From Psychromarinibacter halotolerans (GTDB lineage Bacteria; Pseudomonadota; Alphaproteobacteria; Rhodobacterales; Rhodobacteraceae), in contig NZ_JARGYD010000017.1 of assembly GCF_029168315.1 (NCBI RefSeq), positions 1 through 35,604 on the forward strand: a DNA stretch of 35,604 bases. Direction: 5' to 3'. Position 1 is the first letter of the stretch. Each line of letters opens with the position of its first letter. Positions 24,756 through 33,795 of this stretch are shown one piece after another. Under the pieces are notes generated by a model. It had not been told where the DNA came from. It made no database searches and saw nothing but the letters and a program-made list of their open reading frames with translations. A program made the translations under genes and the position numbers.

Positions 24756-25957
24756 GCGAAGGTCTTTCTGGGGTCGAACGCGTCGCGGATGCCTTCGAAG
24801 ACGAAGACCAGCAGCGACAGCATGATGGCGAAGGTGAAGAACGCCGTGAAGGCAAGCCACGGGGCCTGAAGGTTCTGCTTGGCCTGCAGTGTCAGTTCCC
24901 CCAGCGACGGCGCCGACGACGGCAGGCCGAAGCCCAAGAAGTCGAGCGAGGCGAGCGTGCCGATGGTGCCGGTGATGATGAACGGCAGCATGGTCAGCGT
25001 CGCGACCATCGCGTTGGGCAGCATGTGGCGGAACATGATGGTCCAGTTGCCGACACCCAGCGCACGGGCGGCGCGGACGTATTCGAAGTTGCGCGCGCGC
25101 AGGAATTCCGCCCGGACCACGCCTACCAGCGCGGGCCAGCCGAATAGCGCGGTCAGGAACACCAGCAGCCAGAAACTTCGACCGAGGATCGCGAACATGA
25201 TGATGATGATGTACAGCGACGGGGTCGATACCCAGATCTCGATCAGCCGCTGGAACACAAGGTCCAGCCAGCCGCCGAAAAAGCCCTGCACCGCGCCGGC
25301 GATGATGCCGATGACGCTGGCCACCGAGGTCACGATGATGGTGAACAGGATCGACAGCCGAAAGCCGTAGATCACCCGCGCCAGCACGTCGCGCGCGGTG
25401 TCGTCGGTGCCCAGCAGGTGGTCGCCGTCGGGCGCGGACGGGGCGGTGCCCGAGATGTCGTTGATCGTGTTGTACGAATAGGGGATCGGCGGCCAAAGCA
25501 TCCAGCCCTGTTCGATCGTCTCGCCGTCGACGGTCCCGGTCTCGGCCTGCTGGATCACGCCCTCGGGGTCGTCGAAACAGCTTTCCAGCCCGCCGGACAC
25601 GATAAGGCATTGCACCTCGATGTCGGCATAAACCGCTTCGGTCGCGAAATCGCCGCCGAACTGGGTTTCCGGGTAGAACCGGAAGATCGGCATGTAGGTC
25701 TCGCCGCGGTAGCTGACGAGGATCGGCTTGTCGTTCGCGATGAACTCGGCGAACAGCGACAGGCCGAACAGGACGGCGAAGATCACCGCGGACCAATAGG
25801 CGCGGCGGTTGCGCTTGAAGTTGCGCCAGCGGCGCTGGTTCAGCGGCGACAGCGTCATGCGGCGGCGGCGCGCGGGCGGGACCGGCGCGGGCGTCGGGGC
25901 CGGATCGGCGCCGGGCACGGGTTCGGGCGGCATTTCAGCCTGGGGCGTCCTGTCCAT
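24752..25957 (-). CDS. yejE: Peptide ABC transporter permease YejE
   Basis: A 401-residue permease. A Pro-rich cytoplasmic N-terminus (about 1-45) precedes the first membrane helix (YWSAVIFAVLFGLSLFAEF). A long periplasmic loop (about 70-180, including LLGTDDTARDVLARVIYGFR) is characteristic of YejE. The EAA-like loop region VRAARALGVGNWTIMFRHMLPNA and the terminal DAFDPRKTF complete the match. The chosen ATG at 25957 is one base after the yejB stop region, and its own stop overlaps yejF. Two acidic/Cys residues in the loop (QCLI and SCFDD) could form a disulfide, which is inference. Confidence 0.94.
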
Positions 25958-25958
25958 G

Positions 25959-27056
25959 TCAGGCCTCCCGCTTTTCGAAGTCGATGCGCGGATCGACGAA
26001 CACATACATCAGGTCCGAGATGATCCCGACCACCAGCGACATCAGGCCGAAGACGAACAGCGTTCCGAAGATCACCGGATAGTCGCGGGCGACCGCGGCC
26101 TCGAAGCCCAGCCGGCCAAGGCCGTCGAGCGAGAAGATCGTCTCGATGATGATCGAGCCAGAGAAGAACACCCCGATGAACACCGCCGGGAAACCGGCGA
26201 TCACGATCAGCATCGCGTTGCGAAAGACGTGGCCGTACAGCACGCGGCGTTCGGACAGGCCCTTGGCGCGGGCGGTCATCACGTACTGCTTCTTGATCTC
26301 GTCCAGAAACGAGTTCTTGGTCAGCAGCGTCAGCGTCGCGAAGCTGGAGATCAGCGAGGCGATGACCGGCAGGGTGATGTGCCAGAAGTAGTCGGCAATC
26401 TTACCGATCAGCGACAGCTGGTCCCAGTTGTCCGAGGTCAGGCCGCGCAGCGGGAAGATTTTCCAGTACGACCCGCCGGCGAACAGCACCAGCAGAAGGA
26501 TCGCGAACAGGAAGCCCGGGATCGCGTAGCCCACGATGATCGCCGACGAGGTCCAAGTGTCGAAGGACGTGCCATCCTTGACCGCCTTGCGGATGCCCAG
26601 CGGGATCGAGATCAGATAAGCGATCAGGGTCGACCACAGGCCAAGGCTGATCGACACCGGCATCTTCTCAAGGATCAGGTCCACCACCGAGATCGAGCGG
26701 AAATAACTCTCGCCGAAGTCGAACTGCAGATAGTTCCACATCATCGTCAGGAACCGTTCCAGCGGCGGCTTGTCGAAGCCGAACTCGCGTTCCAGTTCCT
26801 CGATGAACTCGGGCGGCAGGCCGCGCGCGCCAAGATAGCGGTCCCCGGCGCCACCGCCGCCGCCGCTGGCATTGCTGGCCGCCTCCGAACCCCCGCCAGA
26901 GATCGACTCGAACACGTCACCGCCGCCTTCCATGTTGGCGATGATCTGCTCGATCGGGCCACCGGGCACGAACTGGGTCAGGACGAAGTTCACGATCATG
27001 ATGCCCAGCAGGGTGGGGATCACGAGCAGGAATCTGCGAAGGATGTAGGCTCCCAA
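25959..27056 (-). CDS. yejB: Peptide ABC transporter permease YejB
   Basis: A 365-residue permease of the DppB/OppB type. The first helix (YILRRFLLVIPTLLGIMIVNFVL) is followed by FVPGGPIEQ. A Gly/Ser-rich loop (about 43-80) then leads to GLPPEFIEELEREFGFDKPPLERF, a segment particular to YejB. The core contains VMTARAKGLSERRVLYGHVFRNA (EAA-like loop), and the end reads DLMYVFVDPRIDF. It lies 13 bases after yejA and one base before yejE in the same operon. Confidence 0.95.
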   Translation of the reverse strand: MGAYILRRFLLVIPTLLGIMIVNFVLTQFVPGGPIEQIIANMEGGGDVFESISGGGSEAASNASGGGGGAGDRYLGARGLPPEFIEELEREFGFDKPPLERFLTMMWNYLQFDFGESYFRSISVVDLILEKMPVSISLGLWSTLIAYLISIPLGIRKAVKDGTSFDTWTSSAIIVGYAIPGFLFAILLLVLFAGGSYWKIFPLRGLTSDNWDQLSLIGKIADYFWHITLPVIASLISSFATLTLLTKNSFLDEIKKQYVMTARAKGLSERRVLYGHVFRNAMLIVIAGFPAVFIGVFFSGSIIIETIFSLDGLGRLGFEAAVARDYPVIFGTLFVFGLMSLVVGIISDLMYVFVDPRIDFEKREA

Positions 27057-27069
27057 GAGGGCAGGCTCC

Positions 27070-28947
27070 TTAGTTCACGGCGCCGGATTCGCGAAGCGCG
27101 TCACCGGCTTCCTCGTCGTACCACCAGAAGCTCAGGTACCCCAGCGCCAGCGGCGGCAGCTCTTCGGGGTGGCGGTACATGTCGTAGTAGGCGACCGTGT
27201 AGACGTCCTTGAACCACTGCGGCACCCAGAAGCCCTTTGCGCGCAGGACGCGGTCCAAGGCATGGGTCGCGGTGGTCAGTTCCTCGACGGTCTCGGCGTC
27301 GATCACGACATCCAGCAGGCGGTCGACGGCCTCGTCCTTAAGCCCCATCAGGTTGCGCGAGCTGTCGTCGGCGGTTTCCGACGCGTACCATTGGCGCAGG
27401 CCGATGCCCGGTTCGAACCCCATCGAGAACGTGTGGTTCACAAGGTCATAGTCGCTGCTGCGGCGGCGGTCGACATATTGCGAGATGTCGACACGCTCCA
27501 TCTCGGCATCGATGCCGACGGACCGAAGGTTCTGGACGTAAGGGTTGATGATCCGGTCGAAGGTCGGGCTGTAGGACAGGATGGTCAGCGTCAGCGGCTG
27601 GCCGTCCTTGGACCGCATGCCGTCAGGCCCGGCGATCCAGCCCGCCTGTTCCAGCAGGTTGGCGGCCGCGCGGCGGGCACGGCGTCCCGGGAGGTTGTCG
27701 CTGGCCTCGTTCACCGGCGCCATCACCGCTTCGTCCGTCAGGATGGCGGCATCCAGAAGACCCTCGTCGACCAGCGGCTGCAAAAGCGCCACCTCGTCCT
27801 CGGATGGGATGCCCGTGGCTTCCAGCGGCGAGTTCTCCCAGAAAGAGTTCACCCGGTCGTACAGGCCATAGAACAGCGTCTCGTTCGACCATTCGAAGTT
27901 GAACATGATCCGCACGGCCTCGCGCACGTCGGGGTCCTGCCATTTGGGATCGCGCAGGTTGAAGACAAAGGACTGCCCCGACCCGATCGACCCGTCGGGC
28001 AGTTCGGCGCGCACCACCGCCCCGTTGTTGATGGCCGGGAAGTTGTAGCCGGTCGCCCAGTCGCGCGACGAGTTCTCGATGCGGAAGGTGTATTCGCCGG
28101 CTTTGAACGCCTCGAACGCGGCAGAGCTGTCGGCGTAGTATTCCACGCGGATGCGTTCGAAGTTGTTCTGCCCGATGTTCAGCGGGTGGTCGGCGCCCCA
28201 GAAGTCGGGGTTGTAGGCATAGATGATCTGGCGGCCCACGTCGAAGCTGTCGACCCGGTAAGGCCCGGTGGCCATGAACGGGTCCAGCGTGGATTCGTCC
28301 AGCCGTGCGCCGGTCTCTTCGAACCATGCCTTGGAAAACGCGTTCGTGCCGCCGGCGATGCCGATCACGTCACGGCGCGGGGCATCCTCGGCAAAGTCGA
28401 AGCGGATGCGGTATTCATCCAGCACCTCGACGTTTTCGACATAGCCGCCAACTACGTTCACGTATTCGGTGATGCCCTGTTCCATGAAGAGCTCGAAGGT
28501 GAACTTGATATCTTCCGCCGTCATCCCGGTGCCGTCCCAGAAGGTGACGTCGTCGCGCAGGTTGAAGATCACCCAGTCACGGCTTTCGGGATATTCCAGC
28601 GTCTCGCACAGATAGCAGTACAGGCCATAGGGGTCGTCTGCGGTCGAGACGAGTATGTTCTCGTACATTAGTTCCGTCAGCGCCGCCGACACGCCCTTGC
28701 GGGTGTAGTTGTTGAAGCTGTCGAAGTTGCCAGAGGCCCATTCGCTGATCTCGCCGCCCTTGGGTGCGTCCGGGTTGACGTAGTCGAGATGCGCGAAGCC
28801 CTCGGGGTATTTCAGTTCGCCGAAATTCGACACCCCGTGCGCGACGATGACCTCTTCGTCGGTCTCCTGCGCGTGCGCGGCCGAGGCAAGGGCGGCCAAA
28901 GCGGCGGGCAGGGCGATCCGGCGGATCATGGTGGCGGTTCGGGGCAT
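27070..28947 (-). CDS. yejA: Periplasmic peptide-binding protein YejA
   Basis: A 625-residue binding protein of solute-binding family 5. The Sec signal ends in AHAQ (about residue 27). Markers of the YejA branch are HGVSNFGELKYPEGFAHLDYVNPDAPKGG, FWDGTGMTAEDIKFTF and YEN...; further on are YRIRFDFAEDAPRRD, FNLRDPKW and DAVRxM-like REAVRIMFNFEWSN. It delivers peptides to YejBEF. AAGGAG precedes the ATG by 8 bases. It is the first gene of the yejABEF operon. The leader to its right contains an AT-rich stretch (29030-29056), unusual for this window, likely the promoter zone. Confidence 0.94.
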   Translation of the reverse strand: MPRTATMIRRIALPAALAALASAAHAQETDEEVIVAHGVSNFGELKYPEGFAHLDYVNPDAPKGGEISEWASGNFDSFNNYTRKGVSAALTELMYENILVSTADDPYGLYCYLCETLEYPESRDWVIFNLRDDVTFWDGTGMTAEDIKFTFELFMEQGITEYVNVVGGYVENVEVLDEYRIRFDFAEDAPRRDVIGIAGGTNAFSKAWFEETGARLDESTLDPFMATGPYRVDSFDVGRQIIYAYNPDFWGADHPLNIGQNNFERIRVEYYADSSAAFEAFKAGEYTFRIENSSRDWATGYNFPAINNGAVVRAELPDGSIGSGQSFVFNLRDPKWQDPDVREAVRIMFNFEWSNETLFYGLYDRVNSFWENSPLEATGIPSEDEVALLQPLVDEGLLDAAILTDEAVMAPVNEASDNLPGRRARRAAANLLEQAGWIAGPDGMRSKDGQPLTLTILSYSPTFDRIINPYVQNLRSVGIDAEMERVDISQYVDRRRSSDYDLVNHTFSMGFEPGIGLRQWYASETADDSSRNLMGLKDEAVDRLLDVVIDAETVEELTTATHALDRVLRAKGFWVPQWFKDVYTVAYYDMYRHPEELPPLALGYLSFWWYDEEAGDALRESGAVN

Positions 28948-29096
28948 GTGTCAGGCTCCTTCCAAGGGACGGACAAGGGTTCGGCGCGCAAAGCATAGCC
29001 TAGCGTGTCTTGCCGGAGTGTCTTGCGCGAATTTTAAGAAAAATTTCCTAATAGCAAGTTGCAAGCCGTCAAACGCGCGTGATCCGGCCGTTACGC

Positions 29097-29128
29097 AAGA
29101 AAAAGGGCCGCCCGGTCGGGGCGGCCCT
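29097..29128 (-). terminator. Intrinsic terminator of the cytochrome c gene
   Basis: On the minus strand, AGGGCCGCC pairs with GGCGGCCCT (stem arms at 29104-29112 and 29120-29128) and is followed by TTTTTCTT. It begins 28 bases after the cytochrome stop. This is a clear Rho-independent terminator that insulates yejA. Confidence 0.9.
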
Positions 29129-29155
29129 GAAAGCAATTGCCTGTTCGGCGGGCGA

Positions 29156-29677
29156 TCAGTCGTCGATGCTGTCCAGCCACGCGATCAGGTTGGCGCGGTC
29201 TTCCACGTCGTCCATGCCGCCGTAGGTCATCTTGGTTCCCGGCGCGGAGCCGCGCGGGTTCTCCAGGAAGTGACTCAGGTTCTCGGGGGTCCAGGTCTCG
29301 CCGATCTGTTCCAGCGCGCCGGAGTACGAGTAGCCGTCGACGGCGTCGATGCCGCGACCGACAACGCCGTACAGCGTCGGGCCGGTGCCGTTCGCGCCGG
29401 GTTCGACCTTGTGGCAGGCCTGGCAGGCGCGGAACAGACGCTCGCCAGCCGAGGCGTCGGCGGCGGCGTAGACTTCGGCGAAGTCGATCTCGGGTTCCGG
29501 CTCGGCGTCGGCTTCGCTGTCCTCAACCTCGATCGTATAGGCTTGGTGGACTTCGTCGCCGTGGCCCGACTCGCCGACATGGTACAGGGTCTCACCGACC
29601 CAGCCGCCAAGAAGGAAGATCAGGAAGGTTCCGCAGAAGCCGCCCACGACCTTGGTTACCGTCATTGTGTCGAACAT
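29156..29677 (-). CDS. cycM: Membrane-anchored class I cytochrome c (CycM/c-y type)
   Basis: A 173-residue electron carrier. An uncleaved N-terminal membrane anchor (VVGGFCGTFLIFLLGGWVGETLY, about 10-32) is followed by an acidic flexible linker (about 45-65, rich in Glu/Asp/Ala/Pro). The heme-binding C85-Q-A-C-H89 comes next, and the axial Met is M150 in PGTKMTYGG. The layout matches CycM/c552 of Paracoccus and cytochrome c-y of Rhodobacter, which link the bc1 complex to terminal oxidases (or reaction centres in phototrophs). The symbol is by analogy. It is divergent from pheA and has its own terminator and a candidate promoter. Confidence 0.9.
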   Translation of the reverse strand: MFDTMTVTKVVGGFCGTFLIFLLGGWVGETLYHVGESGHGDEVHQAYTIEVEDSEADAEPEPEIDFAEVYAAADASAGERLFRACQACHKVEPGANGTGPTLYGVVGRGIDAVDGYSYSGALEQIGETWTPENLSHFLENPRGSAPGTKMTYGGMDDVEDRANLIAWLDSIDD

Positions 29678-29708
29678 ATCGCGCCTAGCTCCGTTCAGAT
29701 TCCGGCGT

Positions 29709-29738
29709 TATCTATCCGGTTCCCTTCGCACGGTTCAA
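29709..29738 (-). promoter_or_regulatory. Candidate promoter of the cytochrome c gene
   Basis: On the minus strand, TTGAAC (29733-29738) is the -35. An 18-base spacer leads to TAGATA (29709-29714) as the -10. The pair resembles the ffs promoter (TTGAAA/TAGATG). It lies 32 bases before the cytochrome start. Confidence 0.4.
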
Positions 29739-29795
29739 GGGATATGAGGCGCGACCAATCGACCTTTTCGGCTTTTTCTGCGGACCTAGAACGAA

Positions 29796-30626
29796 ATGAG
29801 CGGACGTATCGCATTCCAGGGCGAACTCGGAGCCTACTCTCATCAGGCCTGTCGCGACGCGCGACCGGACATGGAGGCGCTGCCCTGTCACACGTTCGAG
29901 GACGTGATTTCCGCCGTGAACACGGGCGCCGCCGAGCTTGCGATGCTGCCGGTCGAGAACACCACCTACGGTCGCGTGGCAGACATTCACCGGCTGCTGC
30001 CCGAAAGCGGGCTGCACATCGTCGACGAGGCGTTCGTGCGCGTTCACATCTCGCTTATGGCGCTGCCGGGTGTGGCGATCGAGGATATCAAGAAGGTCCG
30101 CGCGCATCTTGTGCTGATCCCGCAATGCGCCTCGTTCCTGTCGGAATACGGCATCAAGGGCGAGGCCGCCGCAGACAGCGCGGGCGCGGCCGAGGAACTT
30201 GCGCAGGCGGGCATCCGCGACGAGGGCGTCCTTGCCTCGGACCTTGCGGCAGACATCTACGGGCTGAACATCCTTGCCCGCCATATCGAGGATCACGCCC
30301 ACAACACGACCCGGTTCCTCATCATGTCGCCCAAGCCGGAACATGACCGCCGCGACGAGCGCATGATGACCACCTTCGTGTTTCGCGTGCGAAACATTCC
30401 CGCCGCGCTGTACAAGGCGATGGGTGGCTTCGCGACGAACGGCGTCAACATGACCAAGCTGGAAAGCTACATGGTCGACGGCTCGTTCACCGCGACGCAG
30501 TTCTATGCCGATATTCAGGGCCACCCGGACGACCCCCACGTCGCCCGCGCGCTGGAAGAGCTGGACTATTTCACCTCGTACCTGAAGATCCTCGGCACCT
30601 ACCCGGCGGACCCCGCACGCGGCTAA
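29796..30626 (+). CDS. pheA: Prephenate dehydratase
   Basis: A 276-residue monofunctional prephenate dehydratase, which converts prephenate to phenylpyruvate in phenylalanine synthesis. The N-terminus RIAFQGELGAYSHQA and the segment LPVENTTYGRV are family motifs. The catalytic TRF motif is N170-T-T-R-F174. A C-terminal ACT regulatory domain (about 190-272) contains IPAALYKAMGGFATNGVNMTKLESYMVDG, so phenylalanine feedback is expected. There is no chorismate mutase domain. No clear Shine-Dalgarno is seen before the ATG. Its TAA stop overlaps the TAG stop of the convergent sugar transferase by two bases (30624-30625). Confidence 0.95.
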   Translation: MSGRIAFQGELGAYSHQACRDARPDMEALPCHTFEDVISAVNTGAAELAMLPVENTTYGRVADIHRLLPESGLHIVDEAFVRVHISLMALPGVAIEDIKKVRAHLVLIPQCASFLSEYGIKGEAAADSAGAAEELAQAGIRDEGVLASDLAADIYGLNILARHIEDHAHNTTRFLIMSPKPEHDRRDERMMTTFVFRVRNIPAALYKAMGGFATNGVNMTKLESYMVDGSFTATQFYADIQGHPDDPHVARALEELDYFTSYLKILGTYPADPARG

Positions 30627-31288
30627 GCCGATTTGCCGGGCCGTTCGCGCCGCGACCCCGGCAGACCGCAGCTTTTTAGATCACGCCCCGCCGCCCGCGC
30701 GGCGGTCATGGCGATCAACCGCAGGTCCATGCCGACCGACCGTCGGTCTCGGTAGATCAGGTCCAGCGCCGCCTTCCGGGGCACGCAGCGGCGGGAATAG
30801 ACCGCGTCGGTTTCCTGCGGGGTCGTGCATTTCGACAGCAGGCGTTCCTCGTGCCGGTGAAAGTAAAGCGTCGCCAGACCGGTGATGCCGGGGCGGGATT
30901 TCAGCACCTCGACATACAGTTCGGGAAACCGCTGCACGTACAGCCGCAACGGCGGGCGCGGGCCGACGAAACTGATGTCTCCGCGCAACACGTTCCACAG
31001 TTGCGGGATCTCGTCCATCCGGGTCCGCCGCAGGAAGCGGCCGTGTTTCGTCAGGCGCGCCGCCTTGTCGCCGCCCGAGACGCCGCTGTCGGTGTCGACC
31101 GTCGTCATCGTGCGGAATTTCCACAGCTGGAACGGTTCGGACACGGTCTTCATCCGCTCCGACACGTAGAACACGGGCCGCCCGTCCCGGATCAGGATCA
31201 GAATCGCAAGAACCAAGGCCACGGGCGCCAGCGGGATCGCCAGCAGCAGGGCCAGCAGAAGATCCAGCGCGCGTTTGCCCGGGGTCAT
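30623..31288 (-). CDS. Sugar transferase (monotopic phosphoglycosyl transferase)
   Basis: A 221-residue protein of the bacterial sugar-transferase family (PglC/WcaJ catalytic domain). It moves a sugar-1-phosphate from a nucleotide sugar to a polyprenyl phosphate at the inner membrane, the first step of polysaccharide or glycan synthesis. The N-terminal re-entrant helix (ALDLLLALLLAIPLAPVALVLAILILI) is followed by FQLWKFRTM, the catalytic D92-E93 dyad (MDEIPQLWNVLRGD) and the FVGPRPP motif. The start (31288) overlaps the epimerase stop by four bases (ATGA), indicating coupling. The sugar is not predictable. Confidence 0.92.
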   Translation of the reverse strand: MTPGKRALDLLLALLLAIPLAPVALVLAILILIRDGRPVFYVSERMKTVSEPFQLWKFRTMTTVDTDSGVSGGDKAARLTKHGRFLRRTRMDEIPQLWNVLRGDISFVGPRPPLRLYVQRFPELYVEVLKSRPGITGLATLYFHRHEERLLSKCTTPQETDAVYSRRCVPRKAALDLIYRDRRSVGMDLRLIAMTAARAAGRDLKSCGLPGSRRERPGKSA

Positions 31289-32091
31289 CGGGGGGCCTCC
31301 GCCTGTGCAAGACCGGCCAGAAGGGCCTCTGCCGGGCGGTCGGGCAGATCGACCAGTGTCTTCAGGCGCGACAGGTCCATCGAAACCTCGCGCAGCGCGG
31401 TGTCCGGGGCAGGGCGCGTGGCGTAGTCTGCCCCTGCCGCGCGCATCAGGGCGGCCATCTCGACCGGCGGATCGGCGGCAAGGTTCAGGACCGGCGGCAG
31501 GTTCGGCAGCCGCAGCAACGCCGTCAGGACCTGCGCCAGCAGCGCCGGATCTATGTAGGACCGGGCCGGCGTCGTGCCGTCGTCGAACAGGTCGAGTGTG
31601 ATCGCCCGACCGGCGGCGATGTTGCGAAACAACGCGTCCGCCCCCGCGACGTTGCCCAGCCGAAGCGCCGTCACGGCGGCATCGCCGGCGGCCGCTGCCG
31701 CGCGCTGCTCCATCTCTAGCTTCGACGCGCCATAGGGGGCGGCGGGGGCGCAGGGGCCGTCCTCGGTATGTCCGAAGCCGGGGCCATAGACCGCCATCGA
31801 CGAACACAGCAGCACGCGCGGGCAGCCCGCCTGCCGCGCGGCCTCGATCACCGCCAGCGCGACGTCGATGTTCAGGTCGAACGCCCCGGCGCCCGGGGTC
31901 GCGCCCGCAAGGCACAGAACCGCGTCCTGCCCGTCGAGCATCGGCGCAAGCGCGCTGGCGCCGTCCTCCAGCCGCCACTGCACGTCGGCGCCGTCGCGGG
32001 CGCACCATGTCACCGGCGCATCCCGAAGCGGCTGCCGCAGCAGCTGCCCGACCCGGCTGTTCCCTCCAACGACCAGCAGTTTGGCGTCCAT
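31285..32091 (-). CDS. NAD-dependent epimerase/dehydratase family protein
   Basis: A 268-residue extended-SDR protein. The cofactor motif is VVGGNSRVG (about 6-14). The catalytic serine lies in LLCSSMAVYGPG and the Y-x3-K motif is APYGASKLEME. These enzymes modify nucleotide sugars, and the translational coupling to the sugar transferase suggests it makes or alters the donor sugar. The start is taken as the ATG at 32091, after GAGGACAC; an ATG six codons upstream (32109) is possible. It is shorter than typical GalE-type enzymes (about 310-330), and the C-terminal substrate lobe is compact. Confidence 0.87.
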   Translation of the reverse strand: MDAKLLVVGGNSRVGQLLRQPLRDAPVTWCARDGADVQWRLEDGASALAPMLDGQDAVLCLAGATPGAGAFDLNIDVALAVIEAARQAGCPRVLLCSSMAVYGPGFGHTEDGPCAPAAPYGASKLEMEQRAAAAAGDAAVTALRLGNVAGADALFRNIAAGRAITLDLFDDGTTPARSYIDPALLAQVLTALLRLPNLPPVLNLAADPPVEMAALMRAAGADYATRPAPDTALREVSMDLSRLKTLVDLPDRPAEALLAGLAQAEAPR

Positions 32092-32188
32092 CGTGTCCTC
32101 GTGTCCCATTGCCGGTCTAGCTGGCCGGTCCGGCCTTCGCCAGTGCGCGTTCGGCGCGGGCCAGAGCGGGGCGGCAGGATGGCCACAG

Positions 32189-32198
32189 ATGTGCACAT
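32189..32198. promoter_or_regulatory. Perfect 10-bp palindrome in the divergent spacer
   Basis: ATGTGCACAT is a perfect palindrome within the 245-base spacer between the epimerase and the aldolase operon. It could be an operator half of either unit, but a palindrome this short can be chance. The rest of the spacer shows no convincing promoter; TTGACC at 32235-32240 lacks a matching -10. Confidence 0.2.
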
Positions 32199-32336
32199 AT
32201 CCGCCACGGCGGCGCGCCGTCTCCGGGGGTCGCCTTGACCTTGCACCCGGCGCACGGCAACCCTGCCTGCCGAGGGAGTTTCAATTCCGGCCCGAAGCGC
32301 ACCCGCGCGCAGGCAGCTTCTTCAAGGGGGATTTCC

Positions 32337-32942
32337 ATGAGCCGCAACCTGATTGCCATTCTGCGCGGCATCACGCCCGCGGATGCAGTCGCCACCGCAT
32401 CCGCACTGATCGAAGCCGGCATCGACCGGATCGAAGTGCCGCTCAACTCGCCGGACCCCTTCGACAGCATCGAAGCGATGGCCGCCGCGGTCGGCGATGT
32501 CGCGCTGATCGGCGCTGGCACCGTGCTGACCGTGAACGACGTGGCCCGCGTGGCCTCGGTCGGGGGGCGGCTGATCGTGTCGCCGAACTGCGACGAGGAT
32601 GTGATCCGCGCCACGGTCGACGCCGGCTTGCAAAGCTATCCCGGCGTATTCTCGGCCACCGAGTGCTTCAACGCGCTGAAATGGGGCGCGACCGGGCTGA
32701 AGATTTTCCCGGCGACGCAGATGGGGCCCGAGGGGCTGAAGGCGTTGCGCGCCGTGCTTCCCGCCGGGACCGAGGTCTACGCCGTGGGCGGCGTCGGCCC
32801 CGCGAACTTCTCGGTGTGGCGTGCTGCGGGGATCGATGGCTTTGGCCTTGGGTCGTCGCTGTACAAACCCGGCAACCCGGTCGACGTCACCGCCGCGAAC
32901 GCGGCAGAGACCGTCGCCGCCTATGACGAGGTGTGGGGATGA
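32337..32942 (+). CDS. dgoA: 2-dehydro-3-deoxy-6-phosphogalactonate aldolase
   Basis: A 201-residue class I aldolase of the KDPG/KDPGal family, splitting 2-keto-3-deoxy-6-phosphogalactonate to pyruvate and glyceraldehyde 3-phosphate. It has AILRGITP, the general acid E33 in RIEVPLNSPDPFDSI (a form typical of the KDPGal branch), and the Schiff-base K122 in GATGLKIFPA. AAGGGGG lies just upstream of the ATG. It is first in a run with lactonase and mutarotase genes, and the lactonase start overlaps its stop (ATGA, 32939-32942), so the pathway is likely oxidative sugar catabolism. The related sugar-acid aldolases remain possible. Confidence 0.9.
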   Translation: MSRNLIAILRGITPADAVATASALIEAGIDRIEVPLNSPDPFDSIEAMAAAVGDVALIGAGTVLTVNDVARVASVGGRLIVSPNCDEDVIRATVDAGLQSYPGVFSATECFNALKWGATGLKIFPATQMGPEGLKALRAVLPAGTEVYAVGGVGPANFSVWRAAGIDGFGLGSSLYKPGNPVDVTAANAAETVAAYDEVWG

Positions 32943-33793
32943 GTGACGTCTATGACAACCGCCGCTGCGAACTGGGCGAGGGGCCGCTGTGGCATCCCGA
33001 ACGCCAGCAGCTCTTTTGGTTCGACATCCTGTCCATGCAGCTTCTGACCCAGCGCGACGGTGCCCCTTGGCGCTGGCAGTTCGACGAGATCGTCACCGCC
33101 GCCGGGTGTATCGACCGAGACCGTCTTCTGATCGCGAGCGAGACGCGCCTGTTCACCTTCGACCTCGAAACCGGCGACGAGACCTATGTCTGCGCGCTGG
33201 AGTCCGAGGACGGTTCGACCCGCTCGAACGACGGTCGCGCCGACCGGCAGGGCGGGTTCTGGATCGGTACGATGGGCAAGCAGGCGGAAGAGGGCAAAGG
33301 CGCGATCTACCGCTGGTACGACGGCGAGCTGCGCAAGGTGGTGGCGGACATCACCATCCCCAACGCGATCTGCTTCACCCCCGACGGCAGCGCGGCTTAC
33401 TACGCATGCTCGCGCGCGAAGACCATCTGGCGCGTGGCGCTGGATGCCGATGGATGGCCCGCGGACACGCCCGAGGTCTTCCTTGACCTCTCGGCCGAGG
33501 ATTTCGCCCCCGACGGTGCCGTGACCGATGCCGAGGGCAACCTGTGGAACGCGCAGTGGGGCGGGTATCGGGTCGCGGTCTACAGCCCGAACGGGGATTT
33601 CCTTGCCGCGCACGACATCCCTGCCGCGCACACGTCCTGCCCCGCCTTCGGTGGACCGGACCTGTCGACGGTCTACGTCACCACCGCGCTCGAGAATCTG
33701 CCGCCGGAAGAAGCCGCGCGGTCTGAGAACGGGATGACCTATCAATTCGACTCGGGGGCCAAAGGCCTGCCTGAGCCGCGCGTGGAGATCTGA
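32939..33793 (+). CDS. SMP-30/gluconolactonase family sugar lactonase
   Basis: A 284-residue six-bladed beta-propeller lactonase that hydrolyses aldonolactones. The metal ligand E14 is in LGEGPLWHPE. Further conserved segments are FDIL, RSNDGRADRQGGFWIGTMG (the Asn/Asp pair), ITIPNAICFTPDGSAAYYAC and FAPDGAVTDAEGNLWNAQWGG. There is no signal peptide, so it acts in the cytosol. The start codon overlaps the aldolase stop, which argues for coupled synthesis in one pathway. The sugar could be galactono-, arabino- or fucono-lactone; sequence does not decide. Confidence 0.92.
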   Translation: MSDVYDNRRCELGEGPLWHPERQQLFWFDILSMQLLTQRDGAPWRWQFDEIVTAAGCIDRDRLLIASETRLFTFDLETGDETYVCALESEDGSTRSNDGRADRQGGFWIGTMGKQAEEGKGAIYRWYDGELRKVVADITIPNAICFTPDGSAAYYACSRAKTIWRVALDADGWPADTPEVFLDLSAEDFAPDGAVTDAEGNLWNAQWGGYRVAVYSPNGDFLAAHDIPAAHTSCPAFGGPDLSTVYVTTALENLPPEEAARSENGMTYQFDSGAKGLPEPRVEI

Positions 33794-33795
33794 GA

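Noticed and set aside
32235..32264. TTGACC as a promoter of the aldolase operon
   Set aside because: Sequences at 17-18 bases spacing (CAACCC, AACCCT) match the -10 consensus poorly.
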